Under the pieces are notes generated by a model. The model was not told where the DNA came from and made no database searches. It saw only the letters and a program-made list of their open reading frames with translations. A stretch of DNA of 60,000 nucleotides from Polytrichum commune (Eukaryota > Streptophyta > Polytrichopsida > Polytrichales > Polytrichaceae), in assembly GCA_950295325.1 (NCBI GenBank), contig OX485809.1, forward strand, positions 37,455,081 through 37,515,080. The letters run 5' to 3'. The translations under genes and the position numbers were made by a program. Shown one piece after another: positions 32,586 through 46,176 of this stretch. The stretch's first letter is position 1. Each line of letters starts with the position of its first letter.

Positions 32586-34308
32586 CCATGACCCAGAGTT
32601 GCCCACCGGTTGCATCCCGAATATGAGACCTATCACTGCCACCTGTGATAGAATGAAGGCCGGAAGGAGACCGGCCCCACTACTAAGCTTAAATGGAACC
32701 CAAGTCATGCCAAAGTCCTGATAGAAGGCTGAATTTAGGGTCTACATTAATGGTGGCCCAAATCCTTACTTTACCTACTTGTTTGCAACTCACTGGGCGA
32801 CTGGTGGGAAACCAGGCAAGGGAACTGGGACGGCTGTTGGGCCTCACTCGGCCCATTGCCCGCAAGTGAGCACACGTCATTCTCTGAGCAATGTTATGTT
32901 CAGACTGTTGAAATTCCTGACTCAGACAATTAGTACACAAAAACCTGTCCGAGATTCAATTTAGTAGCTCAACCTAACCCATGTTTTGTGTATATGCATC
33001 GCAGACTGTGGAGATTCGACAGGCCAAATCTCGTGAACCCGCCAACTGTAGGTGGGCTCCGCAGGCTACTCAACAGAAACTGAGGAGAGAACCAGCAGGA
33101 CCAGGAGAAAATGGACTCTGAGCACCCTTGCAGAGAGAAAGTCCCTGTCGGGCCGAGTTCTAGCAGGCGGAGATCTGATTGGGCGCTGGCCGGAGACCGA
33201 TACTCAACCCTGAATGATAGTAAGTGAAATTTGTACCCTTGTGAACAGTCAAGGTTCTGTTTCCCTCAGAACAGCCTGAGAACACAAAAATTGCAGTACC
33301 AATAACTAATTTCTTCTGCAGTAACAAGAGGGGGTGGCCCATCACAGCTGGTTCCGGACAACAGGCTGCTTGTGAAACTGACTCGCCGAATTTTGATTCC
33401 TCGTAGATATGTCGCAAGCCTGTTGTTGGGCTACCACTTTTCTACTATGTAAGGTAGTGCATGGAGCTGGTCGCAGTGGTGGAGGGGCTTCTAAGTTTCA
33501 GATCCATGTTCTTATAGTAGCCATCCTGCTTCTAGGCTTGGAAGTTGGAAGCTCGTGATGATATGGTCACTGGTCACCGGGTTAATCGGATGGGCCAGCC
33601 TTCCTGGCAGGTAGTAAAGGGTGGCAGGCCATGGCGGGCTTGAAGCTTTATTACAAGAACCTACATTAATACTTATGCTGGATGCCAACTTACTGTGCCT
33701 GAAACAACCTTTTGCCAACTATTCCAGGCATTGACTTTGGTCCCTTTACCTGTCACGTCCTTCAACGAAAATCGTGCAACCGCACAAAACTGGCAAGATA
33801 GTTGTCAACTTTCTTTGCATCAATTTTCCTCATTTTCTGATTCTTCGTATATATCTGGGCTTGTTGTACGTGATTAGGCGTTCAAGGTTCGACGTACATT
33901 TACAAAAACTTGCCAACCTGAATTTGTGGAAGTCGATCACTTTCGGAGCTTACTGCATGCTAGGTTTTTGAAGAGTTTTTGAGCCCCCAGTAACTCCCGG
34001 CTCCCCGCGGGGATGCTGATGACCCACCCAAACTGGCCGGTGACCAGTATCCGGCCTGCGAAGACAATCCAAGAGTCTGCCTTTTCTGCTCATCGAAAGG
34101 AGAAAATGAAATCAGGCGGCCGAGTAGTACGTCTTTATAATGGAACATTATAATCCATTTGACACGCACTCAAACACTCTTCACCGTCTGCTCCAATACG
34201 AACCATCTCTCTAAAGCTGCAGAATGCTGTGGAGGATGTTCATTCCATAGAACACCTTGCTCGATTGTCTTGGTCTCTCTCTTCGTGTTGCAGCTAATCA
34301 TCAGCAGT
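32586..34308. other. upstream region of IDE-like gene
   Basis: No gene recognised in the first 1.5 kb. A TATA-like TTTATAATGG lies near 34135. The frame of the IDE-like gene is open upstream to an ATG at 34159, and GTGTTGCAG at about 34285-34293 could be a leader-intron acceptor. Confidence 0.4.
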
Positions 34309-37300
34309 ATGGGGTTATTTGTTGAGGCAGAAATTGTGAAACCACAGAATGATATTCGAGAGTACAGAACTGTGCTGCTGCCCAATGGGCTACAGGTGCT
34401 GCTCATTAGCGATCCAGAGACAGACAAGGTACGGCATTTTTTTCTCTCCATATCCAGCAGCATGCATCCGGGATCGACCAGGTGCAAAGTATAATTAAAA
34501 AGACCTTCCTCTACGTAAATTCTAGCGAATAGCCTTATACTGGCCAGAACTTCAGTATCTGCAACCTGTAAAGCTATTCCCATTAGCCCACAGATTCGAA
34601 CAATCCACTTGCCTAGTTTCCTATCTGTGGTTTGATCATTTTTACTAATACTCGTAGACTGTCTAGAGGTGATCGGTAAAAGGGACATTCGTAGCGTTCG
34701 TACCGAAGATTACTAGAACTCGACATTTCTACGTTTGAATCTCTAGTTATCTAGCTTACGGCGCAATGAACGTAAGATATTTGTTTTCCATTACGCTTAC
34801 AGTCTTCAAATGGAAACAGAAAGCCGCCGAATGCTGGCAGATCGATCAATGGTGATATTCCAAAGGCCTCAAATTATAGAGGACTTCTTCTGTCGGTCTC
34901 TATATATTCACTAACTGCGGATGAGTTTGTGAACATTCACTTTAGAAAGGAGTTGGAGTAACATAACCTTATTGATTCCTCAACGAGACAATTGTGAAAG
35001 TACGCTAGCTATGGCCGACCTGTTTCATCACTGGAGGTTTGTAATGCGAAAGTATGTAATGAGCACTGTATAAGCAGCCACTGTTACCACGACAAGACAG
35101 GCTGTGGAGCGACGAAATTATAGCAAAGAACAAGTATTGCTCTTCAGCGGGTCTGATCAAGCTCTCGACCTGGATGCTCAAGAATCATAATATGTTATGT
35201 CTTATCTCCTTTAGTAGTAACCAGGTACTAACAATACGACATTAGGTGCACCACAGGCAGCTGCAGCAATGAATGTAAACGTTGGTTCATTCAGCAATCC
35301 GGAAGGTTTGGAGGGTCTCGCTCATTTCCTCGGTAGCGTTTTACACCTTCACACCTTCTTTTGATGAATTAATGTTGCAATATATATATATATATATATC
35401 TCAAAAGCATCGCTGTGGGTTTTGAGCGTCTACCTCTAACTTCAAACTCAAGCACAAGGTGATCAATCATATCACATTCGACTGGACACATGATTGAAGT
35501 CACAGGCAAAGAGGCGCATTGATTAAGCATCGAAGATCTGTCACCTGTTTCTACTCTAACCAATAAAGCTTGTATTGCAGAGCACATGCTTTTCTACTCG
35601 AACAGGAAATACCCGGAGGAAGGCGCGTACCTCAAATTCCTGGCCGAGGTATTTCTTCCCAGCTAGTCAGTTTAAAGTCTTAAAATACATATCTGATCTT
35701 GACGAAACTAGGAGTCATCTTTAATAACCTACACGCTCATCTACGTTCAGTGACTGAACTTTGCGGCACAAATACAGAAAGAGTCCTTGACCTCTCTGGA
35801 AATATACAAGCTAAACTCCTTAAGGACTAGTACACTTTACAAACAGTTAGTGTATTTCTTTGCTGGCATATTGACCTCTGTTAGTTTGAGACTGAAGAGT
35901 GCTCAGCCCAGGACAAGATAGACCGTGACGCAGCGCAGGAAGCACTAACCCTTGAAGTCCTTGAATGACCAAACCCTTCGAGAAATTCTTCAAACCGTAG
36001 ATTTTTTCATTAGGGACAACAATCAAATTATGAGGGCCTGCCAGTGACATAGCTTACAATGAAAAATGACAAACGTTGAGTCGGTAAACAGTGTTGTCTG
36101 CTCAATATCCAGGCTATGTCACAAAGGTCCTTGCAAATAGATACGAACCTAGTCTTTGGATACCTGAAAGGTTGGATCTCTTCATCTGCAGATCAAGAAG
36201 AATCTTAGAGTTAACACATTGTACTCAACAATGTTTTGACTCAAATAAAATCATCAGGAGACCATTTTAGTGAAAAGGTTTAGAGTCCTGAATGGATTCG
36301 ATGGTTTCTAACTACGAATAATAATAGTCGACTGGCCTCTTCGAATCCTCTTCACAAGTATATTGCATGGAATGACACTAGAGAGTAGAATCCAGGAAAC
36401 AATGCAGCAGTGTGTATTTGCTCAACTTTAGTCTGTCAAGAAAGTTCGCTTCAAAGCCTAGCCTGGCATAAGCTGTCGTGTAACGGGTAAGTGCAGGTTA
36501 CACCTACAAACTATACGTGGTCAAGGACAGTCCCATAGTTTAGATCTTTCATCTTATTTTGTATCGGCGGGCAGAAGGTGATTAGCAAGGCGGGGTGAAT
36601 TTGGCTGCAGCATGGAGGACATTCCAATGCTTACACTTCAACGGAACAAACGAATTATCATTTCGATGTCAATGTTGATGACTTGGAGGAGGCCTTGGAT
36701 AGGTGAGTTACGATGTATGGATTGTCAAACTTCTATCGGTGTCTTCAACGTACCAATATGGTAACAAGTTAGTGTAAGTATTTTGGCGAATATACTGCAG
36801 TTTTGATTTTTAACTTGGCCATTGATGATTGGCTTCATATATTGGTGCGCACTACTGAAGGTTCCAATACTGAAGTTACACCAACGCACCAAATTATGGA
36901 AGTGGTCATTGTCATACTCACAAAGTACAGCAGTACATGGCGAGTTTGAGAATTGACTGAAAGGTAGCCATTTGTGTGCCCAGGTTTGCACAATTTTTTA
37001 CGTGCCCACTGTTATCAGCAGATGCAACATCAAGAGAAATCAATGCTGTTGATGCCGGTATGATAAATGTCCAATCCTATTCCTAGGTAGTTTCACAAAA
37101 CATGGAGCCAGGAGACAGTAGGTGATGATCAACAAATCTTCCATGAATACTTCTTGTCTAATCTATAATGATTTACGTATCAAGCCCAAGCTAAATCCCC
37201 CAGATATCTCTGATGATGTGTAAACACTTTGTGATGCCTATCCAGGTACTACGAAGATTTTCTAATTGAATATAGTGATCTCTCCCTCTCTCTCTCAACC

Positions 37301-40300
37301 CTCCTTTTTGCAGAAAACAGCAAGAACTTTTCATCAGATTCAAGACGCCTTTGGCAAGTAAGTCGTTTTTCTCGGCCAGTAGATACCTTCGTAGCTACCA
37401 GAGTAATCATTAAATTGGTAATACAAACATGTAGTAGCCATCACAGAGGCCAGAAGGTTTGGACATGAATCACGGGACTGACTGATCAGATTCTGCTAGT
37501 CAAAACTGAGATTGATGGTATTGAAACTCGTGCAGAATAGACGAGAGAAGGAAGTTCTATCTCTGAGCATTTGTTAGTGAATATATAATTTTCAAGAGCG
37601 TGCAAAGTGCGTTTTAGTAGGAAGGCAAGGCAAGAAGGTTTTTTCAAACAAGAAGCATCTTGTTATTCCAGTTCTCCAATAATTCTGTATCCTCAACCTG
37701 TTATAGTATTTAAGATCCTCAGAATGCACAATACATCTCTATGCGAGGGAAATGTGCATATAACTAAAGAGTAACTGGCAATACAATTATAGTTTCTCGC
37801 CTCCTCGAGGTTTAGCTATCCTAAAAATTCAATGTGTCTGCTGCAGCTCCAGAAGTTATTTAGCTCCAAAGATCACCCTTATCACAAGTTTGGAACAGGT
37901 AAGTGCAATCAAAACACTTCCTCTCAGTGCTGAGGTCTCTGAGAGGCATCTGTAACGCAGTAAAGACATGTGATTGCCATTGATACCGGCCTTGGTCGCG
38001 GATTGCCATTTACATGGACAGGAAATCTAGAAACACTGGAGACTCGACCAAAGGCAAGAGGAGTGAATACTCTGACGGAACTGATCAATTTCTATGATGC
38101 ACATTACTCCTCCAATCTCATGTGTCTTGCTATTTACGGCAGAGGTAACGTGCTCTGTAGACACCTGCACCATGTACGCAGTTTGTAGCAAACTGATATT
38201 CGATTTTAGTCTTAACGTTCATGCTATGCACTTAACGATGTGAAGCCTGAAGGTTCTTCTACCATCGGGAGTCAAAAACACTTCTAATGAGAGATACTCT
38301 TGATTAGCCTGAAAGATTAAGTCTTAGGAGCATAGATTTTGAAATTATGTGGACCTACAGAAACATTGGACGACCTTCAAAAGATCGCAGAGGAAAAATT
38401 CACTGATATTAAAAACTTAGGAAGAGAGGCGCCTCATTTTTCCGGTCAGCCATGCCTAGATGAACATTTGCAGGTGCACATCTCTCACTTTCTAGTCATT
38501 AGAATGACCAATGTTCTCTGGCAAGAACTCTACGTCTACTATGTTCCATTTCTATCTGTTTAAGAAACATTGAGAACTCTCTCCTTCATGAATATTAATA
38601 ACCTTACGTAAGCAACGATATTAACTCCGTTTTCTGTGGTGCAATGTTTGAATTAGATACTCGTGAAAGCTGTCCCTGTAAGGGAACGCCACACTTTGCA
38701 ACTCATCTGGCCTGTTGCTCCAAGTATTAAGGATTACAAGAAGGGGGCTTCATCATACATCAGTCATCTTCTAGGACATGAAGCTGATGGATCTCTGTAT
38801 GCTCTTGTCAAAACTCTAGGTCAGCTTATTTCGGAGATTTGGGTTGTATTGACAGGTTTTATCGATCGTTATATATGAGATCGGCGATCGAACCTAGTCT
38901 CAATTTTCCTGCCTGCAAAATTCTACACGATATCCTCTTCATCACACCAGTGCATTTAAACTTCAGTGAATTACTCATCTGAGGGACGGTTGCAGGTTGG
39001 GCACATAGCTTATTTGCAAGCGAAGAGGACAGAAACTTCAGTTATGCCTTTTTGTGTGTCCATTTCGACCTTACTGATGCTGGTCAAGGTGATCAATCTT
39101 TGTTGAACTGCATCTACCGCTTAAGAGTATCAATTTTTTTGCAAATCATCTGCTTCGAGATGCCTCTGAGACTCATTTAAACGAGAATTAACCTTTTTTG
39201 TAGACTGCGATTGAGCTTCCACTGTGGGACATTCATTGCAATTCAAATGAAGTAGGTGAAGGTTGTCTGACTGTAAGAGGCTTTAGTCCAGTTGTGCTGG
39301 TGATAATTGTCTCAAAGAAAATGGCGTTGGGATGCAAATTTTCAGAGCACATGGAAGACATAGTCAGCCTCACGTTCCAGTATATCCGGATTCTGGAGCT
39401 ACAAGGTGTGGTCAAATGGCTCTACGAAGAGGTGTGCAACTTGCTGTTCCCTCTCAGTTATTCAATCATTAGCGCCACCAAGTAAAGACATCATGAATAA
39501 CACGGTCTTTGACCGAGGAAGCAAGTGGCTTCATCCTAGCAAACTGGAGAGTATCTTGAATCATGTTCCCAACCATGTGTAATATGCTCAAATTCTGTAC
39601 TAATTTCGGCACTTCCTTTCCTTTATTGCCTACTACCAGAAACGTGCAATGAGTACGACAAGATTTAACTTCAAAGACAAAACAGCTCCATTGAACTACG
39701 TGACCAGTCTTGCTGGTAACATGCAAGTACGCTCATGTTTTTCAAATCTATCTTCTCTCGTACTGCATTCTGGTCTTTTTAGAAACTCATTTGATGCATT
39801 GCCCCTACCAATCTACTTTTATTCTGTTTGGGACTACTGCGAATGCAGCATTTTCTGTCCGATTCTTGTGTAACTTTATCTGGTATGTATAGATCTATCC
39901 ACGAGAAGACTGGCTGGCAGGATCGGCGTTGCTTGGTGAATTCGACGAAGAGGCCCTTGCCACTCTGCTGCGGGAACTCAACCCTCAGCATGTGAGGTCT
40001 GCTTAAAGTCTAACTGGATCATTTCTTTATTGCTTCATATGGTGCCTCAGATTCGCAGACCCTACTTTTTGCTGCAAGATATGAGAAAGATATGTTCGTC
40101 TCTCACATTGGTCTTGGTTCTTGAATTCTTGGTGTAATAATTTTGGACAGGATCTTCTGGTCGTCAAAACACTTTGAAGGGAAAACAACGCAAACAGAAC
40201 CTTGGTATGGGACTGCTTATACGGTGGAACGTATTGACGACAAGTTTTTGAAGGTAATAAGAGGACATCCACCCCCATTCCGTCCTAGATTTTTTGATTT

Positions 40301-43300
40301 TGTCAGAATCCATCTTAATGCTGATAGAATTACATTCAAATGGACTTACGGAGGCGTGAAGTGATAAGCAGTTTTCAAGAAATATGTGAAAGAAATGTCG
40401 TCTTGATCACTTCAGGATTGGCAAACGGCTGCTATTGATCCAAGGCTACACCTGCCATCACCGAACTTATTCATTCCTACTGACTTCAGTATCCGGGACC
40501 TGACATATAAGGTACATGGGACCAACTTGTCACTCGGTCCTCATGTCTCCCTTAGCCTATAGACCACTCACTTGAATTACATCAAGGAAGAATTGCTATC
40601 AATGTCACAACGAAGAGCTTGCTGATGTTGTAGCTCATTTGCAGGTGCAGCAGCCAGTATTGATAAGGAGCACCCCCTTGTCCAAGCTTTGGTATAAGCC
40701 TGATTCTAAATTCCGGATGCCAAAGGCATACATCCAGTTACATTTCGATTGCCCTGAGACAAATCATACTCCCGAAACCAGTGTTCTTACACACATTTTC
40801 ACCAAACTTCTTGTGGACTATTTGAATGAATATGGTAAGAAATTCATTATACCTTGAGAAATCGAAGTGATTGTATCCTCTTTGGATGATTGTGCTTAAT
40901 GTGGATCTCTCCATAGCTTGCTTGACATTCACTAACTGCCCTCAAAATGACTGTAAGTCACAGGATGCAAGAGATTGGTACAACGAGCACCATATCTACA
41001 TTGAATCCCAAGTTTCTTTTATTTATTTCTCGATTTGGGTCGAGGACGTTTCATAACCAAGATAGTTTGATGAGATAGAGGTCTTGGTGTTTGTAGCATA
41101 TTACGCTGAGCTCGCCGGCCTGCAATACAACGTTTATTGCACTACGGACGGTTTTCAGGTATAATCTCAACCGATAGGACAAATGTCCTGTTGAAAAGCT
41201 GCTCGGAAATAAAAGCAAAATTAGCCGTTTCTTTGTCAACTACTTTTTGTTTCATTTCAAAGTTAATGATCCCATATGTCGTGCTTGGACATTGTTGTGC
41301 ATGTCGGACACTCAGCTGCTGTGCACTGTTGCTACTTCTGCACAGCAAGGAAGTATGTGTCTTTCGCCTCTTACGTACAATGTCTCAACCTCATTGACCA
41401 TAGACGTTGTAGTTGTAGCCCTTGGACGTCGATGCACTTGGTTTGACACATCTGTATGCAGGTGATGGTTGCAGGGTACAACCATAAGTTGAAAATATTG
41501 CTCGACAAAATTATAGACAACATTGTAAGCTTTCAGGTGAACAATGATCGATTCGCCGTGATAAAGGTAGGTTACTGTTCTTCAGCTGAGTGAGCATCCA
41601 AATATCAGATGATCAGAGTATGTTTAGAGCGTCTAACTGGACGGGATACCTTCCTACGCTCACCTTGGTTTGTGTTCGACTAAAAAGCTCGATATGGCTA
41701 GATTAACCAGTTAACAGTACAATAACCGAGGAGTTTATGCTTTAACATAAAAGTAAGTCCATATTTCTTTCGCATCTTCAGGACGTGAGTAAAAGATCAA
41801 TCTGTCGCAATCTTTTAAAAGCTTAGGATACGCTCCTTGTTCTCTCGGAATTCCAATCAGAATCTCATCATGAAGCTTCCTTGCCATAACCAGGAGATTG
41901 TCTTGATTCTCAACAGCGGCAAGTATATATCTTCAGATATTGTGATCTGACCACCAAATATGTTCTAGTACAATTCGGTGAACCCAGGGCCTTGAAACCG
42001 AGCCATTACACGATGTCGAGATAATTGAGCGTTGGCAGTATAGAGAAAAACTCGATTATGTAGAGGAAATGGCCTAAGTCTATGATATAATTAGAGTGTT
42101 TGGTTCAAGAATATTTGTTTAAAAATAAGATGGATTTCAACAGTTGAAATGTTTTTGGACCTGGAAACAGGAAAAGGTAGTGAAGGACCATGTGAACATG
42201 CAATTTCGGCAGCCCTACGAGCAGGCAGACTACAACTTCTACCATCTCATCCAGCACAAGATTTGGCACATGAATGAATACCTCGAAGTTCTCCCATTTC
42301 TTGAAGCAGACGCCCTCACATCTTTTTTCCCTCGTATTCTGTCCCGGGTACATGTGGAAGGCTACGCAGCAGGTGAGACAACTTTCAGAAATTCCTTCAT
42401 ATGTTGTGCACTGCAGTCGATGCTCTATTGGTGGCTCACACTGTCAAGTTTGATTGATGTATTTCGCAGGAAACATCACAGCAAGTGAAGCTGAAGCACT
42501 ATTGAAGCACGTAGAGGTTGCTCTCTCAGAAGGACCCATTGCAAAGGCGAAACCCCTGTTCGCATCTCAGCAACGAGAGCGTAGAATTGTTCGTTTAGCA
42601 CCCGGCTATGATTACTACTATCCCACCGTTTGCCTGAACCCTGATGACGAGAACTCTGCATTGATTAACTATCTCCAGGTTTGTCAACAGCCTCCATTGG
42701 ATTCGAAATCTCCTTGCCGATAGCATCTACTAGTCGGAGTTACAAGGAGATTAGGGGAGGCATTCACTTATGAAGTCTCAGGGAAATTATAGCTACTAGA
42801 CGGGATGTTCACCATGGTTGGAAATAGACTCAATAAAACACTCTGCCACCAGCGAAAGAATACTCACTCGAGATTGAATGCTTTCACTCTTGAAGTTTCT
42901 GTATATGGATTCTTCTGGATTTCATGAGTATTTTATAATGATTTGGTCGCCTGTTTCCAGGTAGGGCAAGATGACACACATAAAAATGTCCTGCTTGAGC
43001 TTTTCAGTCTGACAGCAAAGCAGCAAATTTTCAATCAACTCCGGACAGTAGAGCAGCTTGGCTATATTGTTTCTCTTGCGAAAAGGTGCGTTCTCACAAA
43101 CAAACCCTTTGGTCTACTTCCTGCAGTTGTTGGGCCTCCATAATGCTTCACCTTCCCTCAACCATCTTTCTTACTGACAATCATATTCATCACCCCAGAT
43201 CAACTGAAGGTGTGCGGGGGATAGTTATCACTGTCCAGTCCACTTCAAAGGTACAGTGCGCCTCTACAGTATGAAACTTTCTATTTTTGAATCTGATCGC

Positions 43301-44310
43301 CTGAAAATGGTCAGCTCTCTATAGTACCCAATTGTGTAACATTATGAGTCAATAAGACTGCTGCATATTGATGGCCTGGGAGATTCTTGTGTTGCAGGAT
43401 CCCAAATGGCTGGACAGCCGAGTGGAAGCTTTCCTCTGCACGTTTCTGGAATTTCTCCAAAAGATGTCCGCCGAGGAATTCCAGGTAAAACATTTCGAGA
43501 ATTCTTTCCCTTTTTTCTTATGCAATTACGATGTGCTAAATCGTTTGGGAACAATTAATCAAAAGTGAGGTAGGTTGGGGCCACAATTACTTTAATTGAG
43601 AGTAAGCTATTAATCTAGTGGTCCGATAGAGGACCGAGACAAATGATGATGGCTAAGAGCTGACTACAATTATGCATTGGCAGAGGCAGGTGAATACACT
43701 CATCCAAATGAAATCGGAGAAACACAAGAATCTGTGGGAAGAATGCCGTTTCTACTGGAAGGAGATTGATGATGGAACTCTCAACTTCCATAGAGTAGAT
43801 ACTGAGGTAATCACATTCGGAGTTGCTTAGCTTTCAATGGACTGCAATTACAATGTTTTAAACCCCAGTGGTAATATTTACCGCCATCAGAACTGCTCTG
43901 GACATTGACTATGGGAAAAACATGATTGTCGATGTTGTGAAATTCAGGTGGCTGCCTTGCAGAAGATGGAAAAGCATGATCTATTGAAGTTCTTTAAGCA
44001 AACGATGTTGTCCTCTGGATCACAGCGTCGCAAGCTTAGCATCCAAATATATAGCCATCGACATTTCCAGAAGCTTCAGGCTGCTGCCAAAGGCCAGAAT
44101 GGACAACTTAACGGATGCACTGCTATTTCAAATGGGGAGTCCAACGTCTTCCCAGCATGTAATGCGCAATCTATCTGCATCGACAATGTGCATACTTTCA
44201 AGCGTTCACAATCACTTTATGGCTCCACGGCGTCATCAAACCCACACTACGTACACCCCAACTTGGTGGGAAGCTCCCTTATTACTTCAAACTTGAACAG
44301 TCCAATGTAA
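34309..44310 (+). CDS. insulin-degrading-enzyme-like M16 metalloprotease
   Basis: 26 exons, 1003 aa: 34309-34428, 35257-35332, 35581-35648, 36611-36702, 36984-37057, 37314-37357, 37847-37898, 38022-38144, 38361-38473, 38657-38819, 38996-39088, 39346-39431, 39640-39726, 39893-39996, 40151-40253, 40416-40511, 40645-40834, 41097-41158, 41462-41566, 42171-42372, 42470-42678, 42961-43085, 43199-43250, 43398-43484, 43684-43806, 43948-44310. All junctions are GT-AG and keep frame. It has the inverted zinc motif HFLEH (H63, E66, H67, split by intron 2) and third ligand E144 in VDAENSKN, 81 residues after H63 of the motif as in human IDE. EPWYGTAY and FNQLRTVEQLGYIV mark the later M16 domains. It cleaves peptides inside a closed chamber; plant homologues are cytosolic or peroxisomal. 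The C-terminal ~80 residues are Ser/Asn-rich with no SKL signal. An alternative ATG at 34159 adds 50 residues including a hydrophobic stretch. Confidence 0.93.
35381..35399. repeat. (TA)n microsatellite in IDE-like intron
   Basis: A 19-bp uninterrupted TA run in intron 2. Confidence 0.9.
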
Positions 44311-46176
44311 ATTTATATATCGCAGATAACAGCAGCTGTATAAAGCAATCGTCTAAAATCTCTCTCAACTGACCTCTAATGTTGTGCATTCTGTAGCAGC
44401 CAGACTATTAACAGGGTTGATTTTTGGGTAGAATACGAGCTTTCCTAATCCAGGGCCTCCTTTACTTTCTGATTTGCAATGCTAACCTCGATCCAGTAGA
44501 ATTGCTTTTCCTGATAATAAGTGGCTACAGTTCCATCAGATTGCAAGTTTCCAGAGTTCAGAGCTGTCTTGCCCATCGTATGGCAAGATAAAACAGCTTC
44601 TAGCCACCAGAAGAGAAATTTGGGCAGGTCCTCTGCTCTGCTCTGAAACGATTCGACCAGGTCTTTTGCAATTATACGAGGTTGCTAAGATTTTATCTAG
44701 TCCTGAATCTTCACAATTTGTTGTCATGGGTGCTACTTAGAGTTACTGGGTTCATTTTGAAGTCCTTTCTTCACAAATTTCTTTGTCATTCGATTCTGTT
44801 GACAATTGCAAGTAGGACTACCCCTGCTTTCAAGTTTAATCTCGCTCTGTGAACCTCCAGAACGCAACCTTTTCTTTAAGAATCTGCTCACTGGTGAGGA
44901 AGTCACCAAATGAGGCACCACACAAACCGGACTACAGTAGGAGAGTTCGCAATGACGGTACGCAATTCGCCTTGGTGCACACAAGCAGATATAAGGTAGG
45001 CGTGCCTTATTCCAGCACAACAATACTAATTTGGACACCTAGATTTGTGGAGTATGTGGTTAGGTGTGGATTTAAGAATGGACACCCAAAAGGCATCATG
45101 TGTTTAAAAGAAATAGGACTACGTGCTCAAAATATGCTAACCATTCTCAGCTCAACAGTCAAGAGGGACCTATATGACCCACTAAATGAGCACGAGAATT
45201 TTCACATTGATAATGAACAAGACATTCAGATGAGCTCCGAATATTATGAGGAAAATGGCTACATGCACGATTGGATTTGCTAATCATTGTGCACTGATTG
45301 CATGTCTCATATCCTACATGAAGTGGGTGCAGCCAGAAAAGCATCCAAATAGCACGTCTACCTTAATTTCCCAGCTCCAGTCTAACAGTTGCATGCATGC
45401 AGTATTCCAAACGTTTAACCAGACTTCATCGCATCTGGAGAAATTTTGTCATCTGGAGTTTTCTCATAAAAATGGATTTGTGGTCTTCATTCAAAGGTAA
45501 TGCTAGTAAATCAAGTGCAGGGATGAATCAGAAGCTCAAACGAGACCCCAAGAGAACAAATACTCTGATTCAGTTAAGGTAGATGGCTCTTCATTGAACA
45601 ATAAGCTTAATCAGACACCTAAACTTGAGTGGTATGTGGTTAAGTGTGGATCTAAGACTGGGCACTTAAAAGGCATCATGTGTTTTAAAGAGATTGGACT
45701 ACATGCTCGAAATATGCTAACCATTCTTGGTTCAATAGTCATCAACATACATTGGGTCCGACTTATATGACCACTTAATGAGCACGAAAATTTTACTTTC
45801 ATGATGAATGAGATATTCATGAGCTCCAGAAATTATGAGGCAGATGACTCCAGCCACGATTTGGTAATGATATCACACTAATTGAGTATTTGATATTCCT
45901 AGAAGAGGTGGGCGCAGAGAGAAAAAAGTGTCCGAATAACACTAGTCTACCTTCCCATTTGTGGAGCTTGTGCATACAGATTGGATTCTCCCAACATTGT
46001 GCCAAAGTAGAAGCTATATAGATTGCAATCTCGTCTGAATTTCTTACAACGGTAGTGTTTGAATGTCTATCTAACAACGTTGTCTATGGTGTCCTGGATC
46101 CATCATCCTCCGACTGATCATGAGCACCATTAAATGGGTGATGCAAGTAAATATTTGTGATTATTGTACATTTGTT
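44311..46176. other. intergenic region with a ~340-bp direct duplication
   Basis: 45030-45370 and 45620-45950 are about 75-80% identical (shared: AAAGGCATCATGTGTTT, AATATGCTAACCATTCT, AATGAGCACGA). One copy has an open frame of 144 codons (44849-45283) that the other breaks with stops; the frame is unrecognised. They are probably two copies of a transposon fragment. Confidence 0.6.
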
